A stretch of DNA of 64,000 bases from CAVTYH01 sp963773875 (GCA_963773875.1 CAVZCV010000017.1:1-64000); one strand, 5' to 3'; numbered from the stretch's first letter, positions 42,755-53,907 are shown. Numbers and translations are program-made. Notes: generated from the sequence alone by a model not told the origin.

Positions 42755-43693
42755 CTATTTCTCCTTCGCTCGCACCGGCACCCACGCGGGGCGTGCGTCG
42801 CGGAACAGTTCTTCAAAAACATCGCCTTTCAAAACCACGCGATGCTCTTTCGTCGCAGGATCGTAGATGCACAAGTCCGCATTCTCGGAGCCTGGATCGG
42901 AAACGTAGGCCAGGTAATTTCCGTCCGGCGACCAGGCGGCGTAGCTGTGCGGTTGCGGGCCGCTCGTCAGAACGTGCCAATCGGTGCCATCGGCGTTGAC
43001 TTCTGTAATTTGAATCTGCTCGTTGTCGTCGGGCGCACCGAATGTGATTTTCTTCCCATCGGCGGACCACGTTGGATAGACCGCGACATTCAGGGTTTTT
43101 CCGAGCACATCGAATTGCCCCGTGCCATCGGGGTTCATTGTCCACACGGCGGGATATCCACCCGTGGGCACCGCAGCAAAGACGATTTTCTTTCCATCAG
43201 GCGACCAATTCGGATCGGCTTCAAAGATTGGCGTCGGTGTCAAATCCTTCAAATCTTTGCCATCGGCGCTAACGACGAAGATGTCGTAATTGGAGCCGTC
43301 CGCCAACATCGAAAACGCAATTTGCTTGCCATCGGGGGACCACTGCGGCGTTCGCTGCGAGCCGCCTTCTGTTAAGAGCAGGTGCGCGTTTTTGCCATCG
43401 GCATCCATCACCTTAATCTTGCCCTGCTCCACCGGGCCAACCACGTAGGCGATCTTTGACCCATCTGGGCACCAAGTCGGCTGCGTTGCGCCATCTGGCT
43501 CATTGGTCAGCTGCACAGGATTTGAACCATCGATCCCGATGCTCATCAGCTGCACACCGCCAAAGTGCTTTGTGGCCACGGTAACACGCGGGATGTCTTC
43601 GGCAAAAGCACCGAATGTGCCAAACAAAACGATGGCTACAGCAGCGGCACACAACGCTCGATTGATATGGTGTCGGCAAAGGGCGATCGGCAT
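42755..43693 (-). CDS. TolB-like WD40/PD40 beta-propeller protein, secreted
   Basis: 312 residues from the ATG at 43693; the open frame extends upstream but the signal peptide (ALCAAAVAIVLFGTFGAFA) fits this start. Repeats of the type TQPTWCPDGSKIAYVVG, RTPQWSPDGKQIAFSML, ADPNWSPDGKKIVFAAV, VYPTWSADGKKITFGAP and SYAAWSPDGNYLAYVSD give at least five propeller blades. Such proteins are periplasmic and bind peptides or other proteins; most are uncharacterised. It is co-directional with the GH3 gene 290 bases downstream, but the gap makes an operon uncertain. Confidence 0.8.
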   Translation of the reverse strand: MPIALCRHHINRALCAAAVAIVLFGTFGAFAEDIPRVTVATKHFGGVQLMSIGIDGSNPVQLTNEPDGATQPTWCPDGSKIAYVVGPVEQGKIKVMDADGKNAHLLLTEGGSQRTPQWSPDGKQIAFSMLADGSNYDIFVVSADGKDLKDLTPTPIFEADPNWSPDGKKIVFAAVPTGGYPAVWTMNPDGTGQFDVLGKTLNVAVYPTWSADGKKITFGAPDDNEQIQITEVNADGTDWHVLTSGPQPHSYAAWSPDGNYLAYVSDPGSENADLCIYDPATKEHRVVLKGDVFEELFRDARPAWVPVRAKEK

Positions 43694-43926
43694 TGTTCTA
43701 CTCTCCCGCCGTTTGTAAACGAGCGATTCGACAAACGCGCGAATCAAACGGATTATCCAAGTTCTGGGAGCCAGTAGCAATATTATTCGGAACGACCGGA
43801 CTGACGCTAGCGATTTACAGCAAGTGCATACGACCGAAACTGGCCGCTTGTTTGAGTTATCGATACCGACGAAAATGATTTACGCGTGCGACACAATTCG
43901 AGCGAATTTTGTCGGCGACAACTGAC

Positions 43927-45806
<1,880 letters not shown>

Positions 45807-46217
45807 AATCTCGAGGGCTTTACCCTTTGCTGGGCTGGTACATTGGCGGTTGTGGGGAATTTTGCGTTTTGCGTAAGCTGTTTACAGTCTGGCGGTTGCG
45901 GCAAATGGATCAATCTTGACCCAATCCGCAAGCTGGCTATAATTCGCATGGATGGCAATTTCGGTAAACCGGGTTAGCTCTTACGCCGCGTTGCTGTCTG
46001 GTTGGGCGACTCTGTTTCGCTCGTACCGACACGGAGTCTGATGCGTCACGGTTGGACGAGGTAGCTACTGCTGGTGAGATCCGCTATCAGGAATGGCGGT
46101 GCTCGTCGAGCGCGACATGGAGGACCAGGTGCCCCGGGGTTTCTTGCAAAAGACGCCAACCGCGGGTCCCGCTACGACTAGCTGCTCCACGGCTAGGGAG
46201 AGGTTAGCAAAGCAAGC
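45807..46217. other. intergenic region with promoter and possible structured leader of the response regulator
   Basis: About 410 bases. The first hundred hold nothing recognised. A strong promoter lies at 45916-45943, so transcripts would have a leader of roughly 270 bases. Within it, GACTCTGT/ACGGAGTC (46008-46038) forms a hairpin, and GGTTGG (46000-46005) can pair with CCAACC in CGCCAACC (46154-46161), enclosing the whole stretch. No RNA family is recognised. Confidence 0.4.
45916..45943 (+). promoter_or_regulatory. sigma-70-type promoter
   Basis: TTGACC (-35) at 45916-45921, a 16-base spacer and TATAAT (-10) at 45938-45943. It is the best consensus promoter in the window. It points to the HTH-receiver gene 275 bases downstream. 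Confidence 0.7.
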
Positions 46218-46799
46218 ATGAAAACCGTATTTACGACCGGCGAGGCGGCAAAAATCTGTAAGGTAAGCCAGCAGACGATCATTCGCTGTTTTGACTCGGG
46301 TCAGCTCAAAGGATTCCGCGTGCCAGGCAGCCGATTCCGTCGCATTCCACGAGCGGAACTGTACTCCTTCATGCGTGATAACGGCATTCCGACCGACGCG
46401 CTGGAAAGCGGAAAACGAAAGATCCTGGTAGTCGATGACGATCAGGAATTGGTTGACCTAATTGTCGATGTGCTTGAGAAAGATGGCCGCTTCGAAGTTC
46501 GCTCCGTGAATAATGGCTTCGATGCCGGCATGATGGTGAAGGAATACCATCCAGACCTGATCGTGCTCGACGTTATGCTGCCAGATATCAACGGCCGCGA
46601 AGTGTGCCAGCGCGTGCGCAGCGACAAGACCATGGACGATGTGAAAATCATTTGCATCTCCGGCATGATCGAGAACGATAAGATCGAAGATTTGAAAGCC
46701 GCCGGCGCCAACGATTTCATGCATAAGCCGTTCGAAGTAGACACGTTGGTCGACCGCATTGGGCAACTCTTGGATGTGGAATCGGTCACCGCAGGGTGA
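46218..46799 (+). CDS. response regulator with N-terminal excisionase-type HTH
   Basis: 193 residues from the ATG at 46218, preceded by GGGAGAGG. Residues 1-55 form a MerR/excisionase-like helix-turn-helix (FTTGEAAKICKVSQQTIIRC, then GFRVPGSRFRRIPRAELYSF). Residues 67-190 form a receiver domain (KILVVDDDQELVDLIVDVLE) with phosphoacceptor Asp118 in DLIVLDVMLPDI and the conserved Lys in FMHKPFE. The order DNA-binding then receiver is the reverse of most regulators. It is followed by an intrinsic terminator and then a histidine kinase gene, its likely partner. It has its own strong promoter. The target genes are unknown. Confidence 0.88.
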   Translation: MKTVFTTGEAAKICKVSQQTIIRCFDSGQLKGFRVPGSRFRRIPRAELYSFMRDNGIPTDALESGKRKILVVDDDQELVDLIVDVLEKDGRFEVRSVNNGFDAGMMVKEYHPDLIVLDVMLPDINGREVCQRVRSDKTMDDVKIICISGMIENDKIEDLKAAGANDFMHKPFEVDTLVDRIGQLLDVESVTAG

Positions 46800-46844
46800 C
46801 GATCGACGAAGGCATCGGTTGCGACCAAAACTCAAACAAATGTA

Positions 46845-46876
46845 AGCCCAGGGGTTGCAACCCCTGGGCTTTTTTT
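46845..46876 (+). terminator. intrinsic terminator
   Basis: A perfect stem AGCCCAGGGGTTGCAACCCC (46845-46864) closing with TGGGCT and a run of seven T (46870-46876). It separates the response regulator from the kinase gene, whose ATG is eight bases after the T run. Confidence 0.9.
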
Positions 46877-46884
46877 GTGCAGCT

Positions 46885-48266
46885 ATGAATCCGCGAACGA
46901 TGCTAACATTGCCGCCGCTGAGACTCGGCGAGGCCGAGTGGCGTTTGCCGATGTGCGACGCCACGGCCACAGAAGTCATTGGCGCAATGCTGGATTCGGA
47001 TGCCGGCCGCGCGCATTCCCGACTTTGCAGCACTATGACAATGGATCCCGCGTTTGCAGTGTGGGCCGTGTGCTGCAATTTGGTCGGGCGCGCGATATTT
47101 CTGCAGCCGAGCGGCCGAAAACAGTTGTGACTTTGGCAGGCTGGCTAGCGCCTCAGTTGATGCGTTTGTTTGGTGCACCGACTACATCGCCGGTGAGATC
47201 CTTCAGCGGGGAACAAAACGCCCGGTTCGCATCGCTCGTAGCCGAGACAATTCCAGCTTCGCGTGATTCGGTTCGCGGCCTTTCGACTGAAGAAGCCCTT
47301 GTCCATCCCCGCTATTTGGCAATGCTCACTGCTCTGTGGGCTGCGTGGCTGCAACATTCAGTTACCGATCAGATCGCACTGCCGCCCATTCCCGATGCGT
47401 TAGCGGCACAATGGCCGCTGGAAACATTCGCAATTGGCGAATCGCTGTCTGCCGATTCGCGCGCTGCCGGCGACGAAGCTTGGCGACGTTGGCTCAGCGA
47501 AACGCCAGCATTGGCGTCTATCTTTCCAGCGATTGTTGAGAGAGTTATTCGACTCGCAACACTAGAAACAGATTTCGCCAGCGCGCTGCTAACGGCCAAA
47601 CTCGAGGCACTCAAAGAGTTCGCCTATGGCGCCGGACACGAACTCAATAATCCGCTAGCCAATATCGCTACGCGCGCGGAAATGCTTTTGAAACAAGAAA
47701 CCGACCCCGAGCGTCGGCGGCGTTTGACGGCCATCAATCGGCAGGCGTTTCGAGCGCACGAGATGCTGGCCGACATGATGTTGTTTGCGCGCCCTCCCAA
47801 ACTGCAGCCTCGGCCACTCGATGTTGTCACGCTTGCGAACGACGTGCTGTCGGAACTGGCCGACGATGCCAGTCGGCAAGAGACCAAATTGATTGGACCG
47901 GAATCGAATGAGCCAATTACGATCTCCGGCGATCCGATTCAACTTCGAGTCGCATTAAAGGCACTCGTGGCGAATTCGCTGGAAGCCTTGGCACGCGCTG
48001 GGAATATCAAAATCGAAGTCACGAAATCGCCCACGGCCGTGGAAATCACCGTCAGCGATGACGGTCCAGGCATCCCCGCAGGAATGGAAGGTCGGATATT
48101 CGACCCGTTCTTTTCAGGCCGGGAAGCTGGCCGCGGTTTGGGCTTAGGCCTCTCGAAATGCTGGCGGATCGTCAAACTTAACGGCGGCACCATCAACGTC
48201 GGCGCAAAGCGGTCCCGCGGATGCTGCTTCAAGATTTGCCTACCAACCGCCTCCCCCTCGAAGTAG
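46885..48266 (+). CDS. sensor histidine kinase with HDOD-like N-terminus, one frameshift
   Basis: Start at the ATG at 46885. The N-terminal part (LPPLRLGEAEWRLPMCDATA, MTMDPAFAVWAVCCNLVGRA) has a DPA-type phrase and helical look reminiscent of HDOD domains. The frame changes near 47095, continuing as RDISAAERPKTVVTLAGWLA. The kinase core has the H-box EFAYGAGHELNNPLANI, N-box LVANSLEALARAG, G1 DDGPGIP and G2 GRGLGLGLSKC. There are no membrane helices, so it is soluble and senses a cytoplasmic signal. It lies just after the response regulator but behind a terminator, so the two are transcribed at least partly separately. About 460 residues in all. Confidence 0.83.
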
Positions 48267-48371
48267 TTGCAGAGCAACCAGTTCCGTATATTATATATTC
48301 TCGTTTGGGGTCCGTGGGAGTGTTCGGGGAAACGGGAAGAGGCGCATGGCAACGTTGTTCTATGCAGGACC

Positions 48372-49349
48372 ATGCGCAGCGTGCGGTCGCCACAAACTCA
48401 ATTCTCGGGGTGCCGAATATGCCTCGCCATATGTTGCGCTTCGCGCCGCGCATTTACGCTAGTTGAGTTGCTCGTGGTAATTGCCATCATCGGCATCCTA
48501 ATCGCCTTGCTCCTGCCAGCCGTCCAGGCGGCGCGAGCGCAAGCACGCAGCGCCCAATGTCAGAGTCAATTGAAACAATGGGCTTTGGCAATGAATACTT
48601 ACGCGAATGCAAACAGACGCTTGCCCATTGGTTCGCGCGATGCCCCGCGCCAAACTTGGGTGATGTTCCTGTGGCCCTACATGGATGAGCGAGCCCTGTT
48701 TACTAAGTTCGATAAGACCCTGGGGTTTTGGGAATCGCCGAATGAAGTGCCAGATTCCATGGCTGGTTTGTGTGGTCAATTCGTCTCCTTGTATTACTGT
48801 CCCAGCGACACAGAAGGCAAAGACCAGACGACTGGCAACCCCAACCATCACTGTCGCCGCCGCGGCAACTACGTAGTGAATTGGGGAAATGTCACATACG
48901 GCACGGACGACCCCAATAAAATCGGACCGTTTTCTCACATCAGCGGCGCAGGCACGAATCCGCGACCGACGAAATTCGCCAACATCGTCGATGGTACTTC
49001 GCATACACTCTTGATGTCGGAAGTGCTGCGGGCATTTGCCACCGACGACGTCGATTGGCGCGGCGACATCCACAACGATCAAGGCGAGTTTCGCTTTCAC
49101 ACGTTGCTAACTCCAAATTCAACGTCGCCAGACATTATCGGCAAGGCGCAAGACACCATGGACCCGTTGATGCCGTTCTTAGTGCAAAGTGGCTCAAGTC
49201 AAGTGACCGCCGCGCGCAGTAGGCATCGCGGCGGAGTAAATGTTTCGTTCTGCGATGGGTCGGTGCACTTCATGACCGACTTCATTTCGGCCAACACGTG
49301 GAAAGCACTCGGCAGCATCAACGGCAAAGATCTTGTAGGCAATTACTAG
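48372..49349 (+). CDS. DUF1559 protein with type IV pilin-like N-terminus
   Basis: The prepilin segment RRAFTLVELLVVIAIIGILI (followed by ALLLPAVQAAR) is clear, with Ala instead of Gly before the cleavage-site Phe, which prepilin peptidases can accept. The DUF1559 domain follows (CQSQLKQWALAMNTYANANR, FWESPNEVPDSMAGLCG) and ends with RHRGGVNVSFCDGSVHFMTD. The start is uncertain: the ATG at 48372 gives a long leader, whereas an ATG at 48432 one frame away would give MLRFA before RRAFT if a base is missing near 48448. About 325 residues as given. These abundant planctomycete pseudopilins probably act in envelope transport or surface fibres. The small lipoprotein gene follows 15 bases later, the usual pairing. 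Confidence 0.85.
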   Translation: MRSVRSPQTQFSGCRICLAICCASRRAFTLVELLVVIAIIGILIALLLPAVQAARAQARSAQCQSQLKQWALAMNTYANANRRLPIGSRDAPRQTWVMFLWPYMDERALFTKFDKTLGFWESPNEVPDSMAGLCGQFVSLYYCPSDTEGKDQTTGNPNHHCRRRGNYVVNWGNVTYGTDDPNKIGPFSHISGAGTNPRPTKFANIVDGTSHTLLMSEVLRAFATDDVDWRGDIHNDQGEFRFHTLLTPNSTSPDIIGKAQDTMDPLMPFLVQSGSSQVTAARSRHRGGVNVSFCDGSVHFMTDFISANTWKALGSINGKDLVGNY

Positions 49350-49364
49350 ACTCTATCGCGAGGA

Positions 49365-49793
49365 ATGCCAGTTTTGACTCATAGCACTCGGCGATTCTTC
49401 AATTGCCATATTTTTCTCGCTTTCGCCGCGATCATTCTCTGGCCCGGCTGCTCTTCCAGCGACGATGCAGCGGTTACCGGCGCCGTCACGCTGGACGGAA
49501 AGCCCGTCGAAACAGGCGCGATCACGTTTATGCCCACCGACGGCAAATCTCGCGTCACTGGAACGCAAATCAAGGCTGGCAAGTACAGTGCCAAGGTCCC
49601 GCTTGGCGTCCAGCGCGTCGAAATTCATGCGCCGAAAGTTGTCGGCCACAAAAAGATGTACAATGCGCCGGACAGCCCGCTAGAAGAGATCACCGACGAG
49701 GCGCTGCCGCCGAAGTATCACAGCCAATCGGAGCTGCAGCTGGAAGTGAAGGCGGGCGAAAATCAAAAAGACTTTTCGCTGACCTCAAAATAA
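49365..49793 (+). CDS. small lipoprotein with carboxypeptidase-regulatory-like domain
   Basis: 142 residues from the ATG at 49365. The signal sequence ends in LWPGC, a lipobox-like motif, followed by a short Ser/Asp linker and a beta-sandwich: VTGAVTLDGKPVETGAITFM, GTQIKAGKYSAKVPLGVQRV and QSELQLEVKAGENQKDFSLT. This transthyretin-like type is regularly encoded directly after DUF1559 proteins in planctomycetes. The 15-base gap to the upstream gene supports co-transcription. Function unknown. Confidence 0.8.
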   Translation: MPVLTHSTRRFFNCHIFLAFAAIILWPGCSSSDDAAVTGAVTLDGKPVETGAITFMPTDGKSRVTGTQIKAGKYSAKVPLGVQRVEIHAPKVVGHKKMYNAPDSPLEEITDEALPPKYHSQSELQLEVKAGENQKDFSLTSK

Positions 49794-49832
49794 AATTCGT
49801 TAATCGATCGGTCGACCAGCGGTTCTCTTTGC

Positions 49833-50321
49833 ATGTCCCTCTACGACATTGAAGTCGCCACAATCGATGGCCGCCGGGAAACACTCGCCGCATTTCGCGG
49901 GCAAGTGCTGCTGGTGGTCAACGTCGCCAGCCAATGCGGCTTCACGCCGCAGTACGCGGGTCTCGAAGCACTGTATTTGAAATTTAAAGACCGCGGCTTC
50001 TCCGTGCTCGGCTTTCCTTGCGATCAGTTCGGGCATCAAGAGCCTGGCAGCGACGCGGAGATCAAGGATTTTTGCTCGACGAAATTCAGCGTCACCTTTC
50101 CGCTGTTTGCGAAAATAGAAGTTAATGGCCAAGGTGCGCATCCGCTCTACAAGTTTCTGAAGGGCGAAAAGAAGGGCATCCTTGGCACGGAGGCAATCAA
50201 ATGGAATTTCACGAAATTCCTGATCGATCGCCAGGGCAACGTTGTTCGGCGGTTTGCGCCGACTTCGACGCCGGAAAAAATCGCCAGCGATGTGGAAGAC
50301 CAGCTGGCGGCTGCGGTCTGA
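49833..50321 (+). CDS. btuE: glutathione peroxidase-family thiol peroxidase
   Basis: 162 residues from the ATG at 49833. The catalytic residues are all visible: Cys35 in NVASQCGFTPQY, a Gln near position 69 in FPCDQFGHQEPG, and Trp124/Asn125 in AIKWNFTKFLID. It reduces hydrogen peroxide or lipid hydroperoxides using thioredoxin or glutathione; Cys (not selenocysteine) forms of this kind usually use thioredoxin. Intact and of normal length. It converges on the PLP enzyme gene at 50351. No signal peptide, so cytoplasmic. Confidence 0.93.
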   Translation: MSLYDIEVATIDGRRETLAAFRGQVLLVVNVASQCGFTPQYAGLEALYLKFKDRGFSVLGFPCDQFGHQEPGSDAEIKDFCSTKFSVTFPLFAKIEVNGQGAHPLYKFLKGEKKGILGTEAIKWNFTKFLIDRQGNVVRRFAPTSTPEKIASDVEDQLAAAV

Positions 50322-50350
50322 TGCAGTGCGATCGAGAGAAAACCGCCAGC

Positions 50351-51527
50351 TCAAAAGCCGCGCAGCCCTTCCGCCAGCGCTTTGCAAACAAATTCCGCCG
50401 ATTCCGTGCCGATGGAAAGGCGAATCGTGCCGCCGGTAATGTCGAGCGCCGCACGCTGCTCGATCGTCATCAAGCGATGGCTAGTCGATTCCGGATGGCT
50501 CAGCGTCGTGCACAGTTCCCCCAGCGAAGGACAAAACGGAATTCGCATCGCCGCCTTAATGAACCGCACCGCCGCCTCGGTTCCGCCGGAGAGCGTGAAG
50601 GTGACCATCGCGCCGAACTGCTTGCCAAACTGTTTGCGCCAGAGCATGATCGGGATGCGACTCCAGCCCCGGATACATGACCGATTGCACAGCCTTTTGC
50701 CGGCTCAAGAATTCCGCGGCGGCCATTGCGTTCGCCGAAGCGCGTTCCATCCGCAAATGGAGCGTGCCCAATCCGCGTTCCACAAGCCAGCATTCAAACG
50801 GCGCTGCCATGAAGCCCCAGGCCGATGATGCAGAATACACTCGATCCCACGCCGCCGACTTGCCGCACAGCAAACCCAACAGCGCATCGCTGTGCCCGTT
50901 CATGATCTTCGTCAGGCTTTCGAGTACCAAATCGGCGCCTAGCTCCAGCGGTCGGCAGAGCACCGGCGAAGCGAACGTGTTATCGACCAGCAATTTGCCG
51001 CCACTGCGATGCGCAATTTCCGCAAGCGACTCAATATCGGCAACTCGCAGCGTCGGATTGCTGATCGTCTCAACAACGACGAGTTTCGTTTTTTTGGTGA
51101 TGGCCTCCGCCGTGGCCTTAAGATCGGAAGTATCCGCCACGCTGCAGGTGATTCCCAATCGCGGTGCCTCGCCCGCCAGCAGCACCGCACTTTTTCCATA
51201 GAGCCGGTTGCTGATGACGACGTGATCGCCCGCCTGACACTGCGATACGAGCGCCAGTGACATCGCCGCCATGCCGTTCGCTGTAACCGCCGCTCGATCG
51301 GCCCCGTGCAGCGCCCGACATTTTTCCGCCAACATGTCGGCGTTGGGATGCCGATCGCGGCTGTAAACGTAGCCACCTTGGCCGGACCCCAACAGCGCAT
51401 CGGCCTCTTGCGGATCGCCGCACTGCCAAACGGTCGTCAGCGTAATTGGCGTCGCCAGCGGCCGCGTGGCATCAACCCCCAGCGGCGGTTCCGCAGGCCG
51501 CGGACAAAGATCGTCAGGCTTGGTCAT
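50351..51527 (-). CDS. cystathionine gamma-synthase/beta-lyase family PLP enzyme, one frameshift
   Basis: Start at the ATG at 51527, about 391 residues. Signatures of Cys/Met-metabolism PLP enzymes: YVYSRDRHPNADMLAEKCRA, TANGMAAMSLALVSQCQAGD, VVETISNPTLRVADI, LLVDNTFASPVLCRPLELGA and the PLP lysine Lys207 in ESLTKIMNGHSDALLG. The frame changes near 50640; restoring two bases in a GCGC repeat joins HPDHALA to RKQFGKQFGAMVTFTLSGGT. Members catalyse gamma-replacement, beta-elimination or gamma-elimination of sulfur amino acids, and the exact reaction cannot be told from sequence here. It is convergent with the peroxidase gene. Confidence 0.88.
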
Positions 51528-51690
51528 ATTTTAATGAACTTACATAGCCCGACCGTCCCGGTCGGAGTGAATTGGAAATTGGCGCGACCACGAAGCGATC
51601 GAGTATATCGCCTATCCCGGAGCGTTGCACGGCAGCGCGATCCTGATACGATACCGTGATTCAACTTTTCTTCACGGAGGAACACGAAAC

Positions 51691-52671
51691 GTGAAGCTGG
51701 ATGCGGTTCACAACGAAGATTGCCTCAAGGGCCTGGCCAAAGTTCCGGCCGGTTCAATTGACCTAGCGTTTGCCGATCCGCCATTCAACATCGGCTACGA
51801 GTACGATGTCTACGAAGACCGGCACACGGCCGACGATTATCTGGACTGGTGCCGCAAATGGATCGGCGCACTACACCGCGTGCTCAAATCCGACGGCACG
51901 TTTTGGCTGGCGATTGGCGATGAGTTTGCCGCAGAGCTCAAAGTTATTTCCCAGCGCGAAATCGGTTTTACCTGCCGCAGTTGGGTCGTCTGGTATTACA
52001 CGTTCGGCGTGAATTGCACGAAGAAATTCAGCCGCTCGCACGCGCATTTGTTCCACTTTGTGAAGGACGCCCGGAATTTCACTTTCAATGCGGCTGAGGT
52101 GCGAGTGCCGTCGGCCAGGCAGCTTGTCTATGGCGATGGCCGCGCAAATCCCGCCGGGCGCTTGCCGGACGATACATGGATGATTCCGCCGCAAGGCGTT
52201 GAAACCATGAACGGCGAAAATACGTTCACGCTCCGGCCGCAAGATATGCCTGAAAGCTTTCAGCCGGATGAAGACACATGGTACTTTCCGCGCATCGCCG
52301 GCACGTTCAAACAACGGGCCGGTTGGCATGGCTGCCAGATGCCCGAGCAACTACTGGGTCGCATCATTCGCGCTTGCAGCAACGAAGGCAAGACGGTGCT
52401 CGATCCCTTCGCCGGCAGCGGCACGACGCTGGCCGCGGCGAAAAAATTGGGCCGCCGATTCTTGGGCTTCGAACTCTCGAAACAATACGCAGCCAACGTC
52501 GAAAAGCGGCTGGCGAACATTCGATCCGGCGATCCACTCGATGGCGCCGCCGAACCGCTGGTGAGCGCTCCCAGCACGTCGAACGGAATCACCTTAAAGG
52601 AACGCGAGCAAAATCGGCGAAGAGAAGCACGGAAGAAAACATCGAAGAAATCGAACAAACAACTTCTATAA
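51691..52671 (+). CDS. orphan DNA methyltransferase (adenine-N6 or cytosine-N4, beta order)
   Basis: 326 residues from the GTG at 51691, with GGAGG at 51676-51680. The catalytic motif IV DPPF (Asp29) appears near the N-terminus and the SAM-binding motif I DPFAGSGTT (Asp238) near the C-terminus, so the order is IV to I, that of the beta group. The recognition part lies between. The C-terminal tail is strongly basic (NRRREARKKTSKKSNKQLL). No restriction enzyme gene is adjacent, so it is probably a solitary regulatory methylase. Its stop codon is the first base of the palindromic repeat at 52671-52810. The frame is intact. Confidence 0.9.
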   Translation: MKLDAVHNEDCLKGLAKVPAGSIDLAFADPPFNIGYEYDVYEDRHTADDYLDWCRKWIGALHRVLKSDGTFWLAIGDEFAAELKVISQREIGFTCRSWVVWYYTFGVNCTKKFSRSHAHLFHFVKDARNFTFNAAEVRVPSARQLVYGDGRANPAGRLPDDTWMIPPQGVETMNGENTFTLRPQDMPESFQPDEDTWYFPRIAGTFKQRAGWHGCQMPEQLLGRIIRACSNEGKTVLDPFAGSGTTLAAAKKLGRRFLGFELSKQYAANVEKRLANIRSGDPLDGAAEPLVSAPSTSNGITLKEREQNRRREARKKTSKKSNKQLL

Positions 52672-52810
52672 TGACGAAATTCGAATGACGAATGACGAAT
52701 GAATTTCCAAGCACCAAATTCCAAACGTCCGAATTGAGCTCTCACGGTTTGGACAATTGGTCATTGGAATTTGGAATTTCCTTCGTCATTCGAATTTAGT
52801 CATTCGTCAT
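52671..52810. repeat. 140-bp imperfect palindromic element
   Basis: The left arm starts ATGACGAAATTCGAATGACG and continues with repeated ATGACGAATG units and CAAATTCCAAA. The right arm (about 52750-52810) is its reverse complement with small differences (TTGGAATTTGGAATTTCC, then CGTCATTCGAATTTAGTCAT and CGTCAT). It fills the whole gap between the methyltransferase stop and the next gene, ending 11 bases before that ATG. It looks like a MITE-type or BIME-like element. Confidence 0.7.
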
Positions 52811-52821
52811 TTGTTCCCCCT

Positions 52822-53657
52822 ATGTTCAAATACGCCATCTGCAACGAGACTTTCCAGGATTGGCCCTTCGAGCGGGCGTTCGCCTTTGCTCGCGAGTGCG
52901 GTTACACGGGCTTGGAAATTGCGCCGTTCACGCTCGCCGATATTGCGATGCAGGTGTCGGCCCAGCAGCGAACCGAAGTGCGTCGGCAGGCGGAAGCGGC
53001 CGGGCTGCAGATCATCGGTTTGCACTGGCTGTTGGCGAAGACGGAAGGATTTTATCTGACGTCGCCCGATGCCGCCGTGCGCAAACGCACGTCCGATTAT
53101 CTGGCAGAACTGGCGAAACTGTGCCGCGATTTGGGCGGTTCGATTATGGTCCTCGGCTCGCCCAAGCAGCGCAACCTGCTGCCTGGCGTCACCAAGCCAC
53201 AAGCGATGCAGTACGCCGCCGATGTGCTTTCCGCAGCACTGCCGACTTTGGAAGAGTGCGGCGTCACAATTGCCGTCGAGCCGCTCGGACCCAGCGAAGG
53301 CGATTTTCTGGTGACCGCCGCCGAGGGCGCGAGCTCGTGAATCTCGTCAACTCACTTTGCGTGCGCCTGCATTTGGATTGCAAAGCGATGTCCAGCGAGC
53401 CGCAGCCGATTCCCGAAATCATCAAGGCCAACGCTGGCGTGATGGTTCACTTCCACGCCAACGACCCCAACCTGCAAGGCCCCGGCTTTGGTGAAGTCAA
53501 CTTCGTGCCCATCTTCGCGGCACTGGCCGATATCAACTACCGCGGCTGGGTCAGCGTCGAGGTGTTCGACTACACGCCCGGCATCGAACGCCTCGTTGAA
53601 GGCAGCATGCAAAACATGCTGCGCGCGGCGGCAATCGCCGAACGGCATCTGGCGTGA
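52822..53657 (+). CDS. sugar phosphate isomerase/epimerase (xylose isomerase-like TIM barrel), one frameshift
   Basis: Start at the ATG at 52822. MFKYAICNETFQDWPFERAF, EAAGLQIIGLHWLLAKTEGF, GGSIMVLGSPKQRNL and VTIAVEPLGPSEGDFLVTAA are typical. After a frame change near 53330 it continues as NLVNSLCVRLHLDCKAMSSE, the metal-binding HFHANDPNLQGPGFGEVNFV, and NYRGWVSVEVFDYTPGIERL. About 278 residues, the usual length. The family uses a divalent metal to isomerise or epimerise sugars or inositol derivatives; the substrate cannot be told. It follows the palindromic repeat closely, so that repeat may form its leader. Confidence 0.85.
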
Positions 53658-53678
53658 GAGATAAGCTCAAATTCAGGG

Positions 53679-53827
53679 CCGGAGGCCCGGCAGGAGATAG
53701 CACCAACCGTGAGGTTGGCGATAGCGGTCCGAAAATGGATATCTAAGGTCCGGTGGACCGGCACTCCTGCCTTACACGGGATCCTATTTGCAAGTCCACT
53801 CACTTCGATGTGCCGGTCCTTCGGACC
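53679..53827. repeat. dispersed repeat, copy A
   Basis: Contains in order GCCGGAGGCCCGGCAGGAGA (from 53679), TAAGGTCCGGTGGACCGGCA (from 53744) and TGCCGGTCCTTCGGACC (53811-53827). The same three blocks, diverged, occur in the same order at 56063-56196. The GGTCCGGTGGACC and GGTCCTTCGGACC parts are small palindromes. Confidence 0.5.
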
Positions 53828-53907
53828 TCTGAAACGATTTTGTGCGATCGTGAACCCCGAACTTACGATCGTGGCTACTGCCTATCGGCCCTCCGGGCCT
53901 GCCCTAC

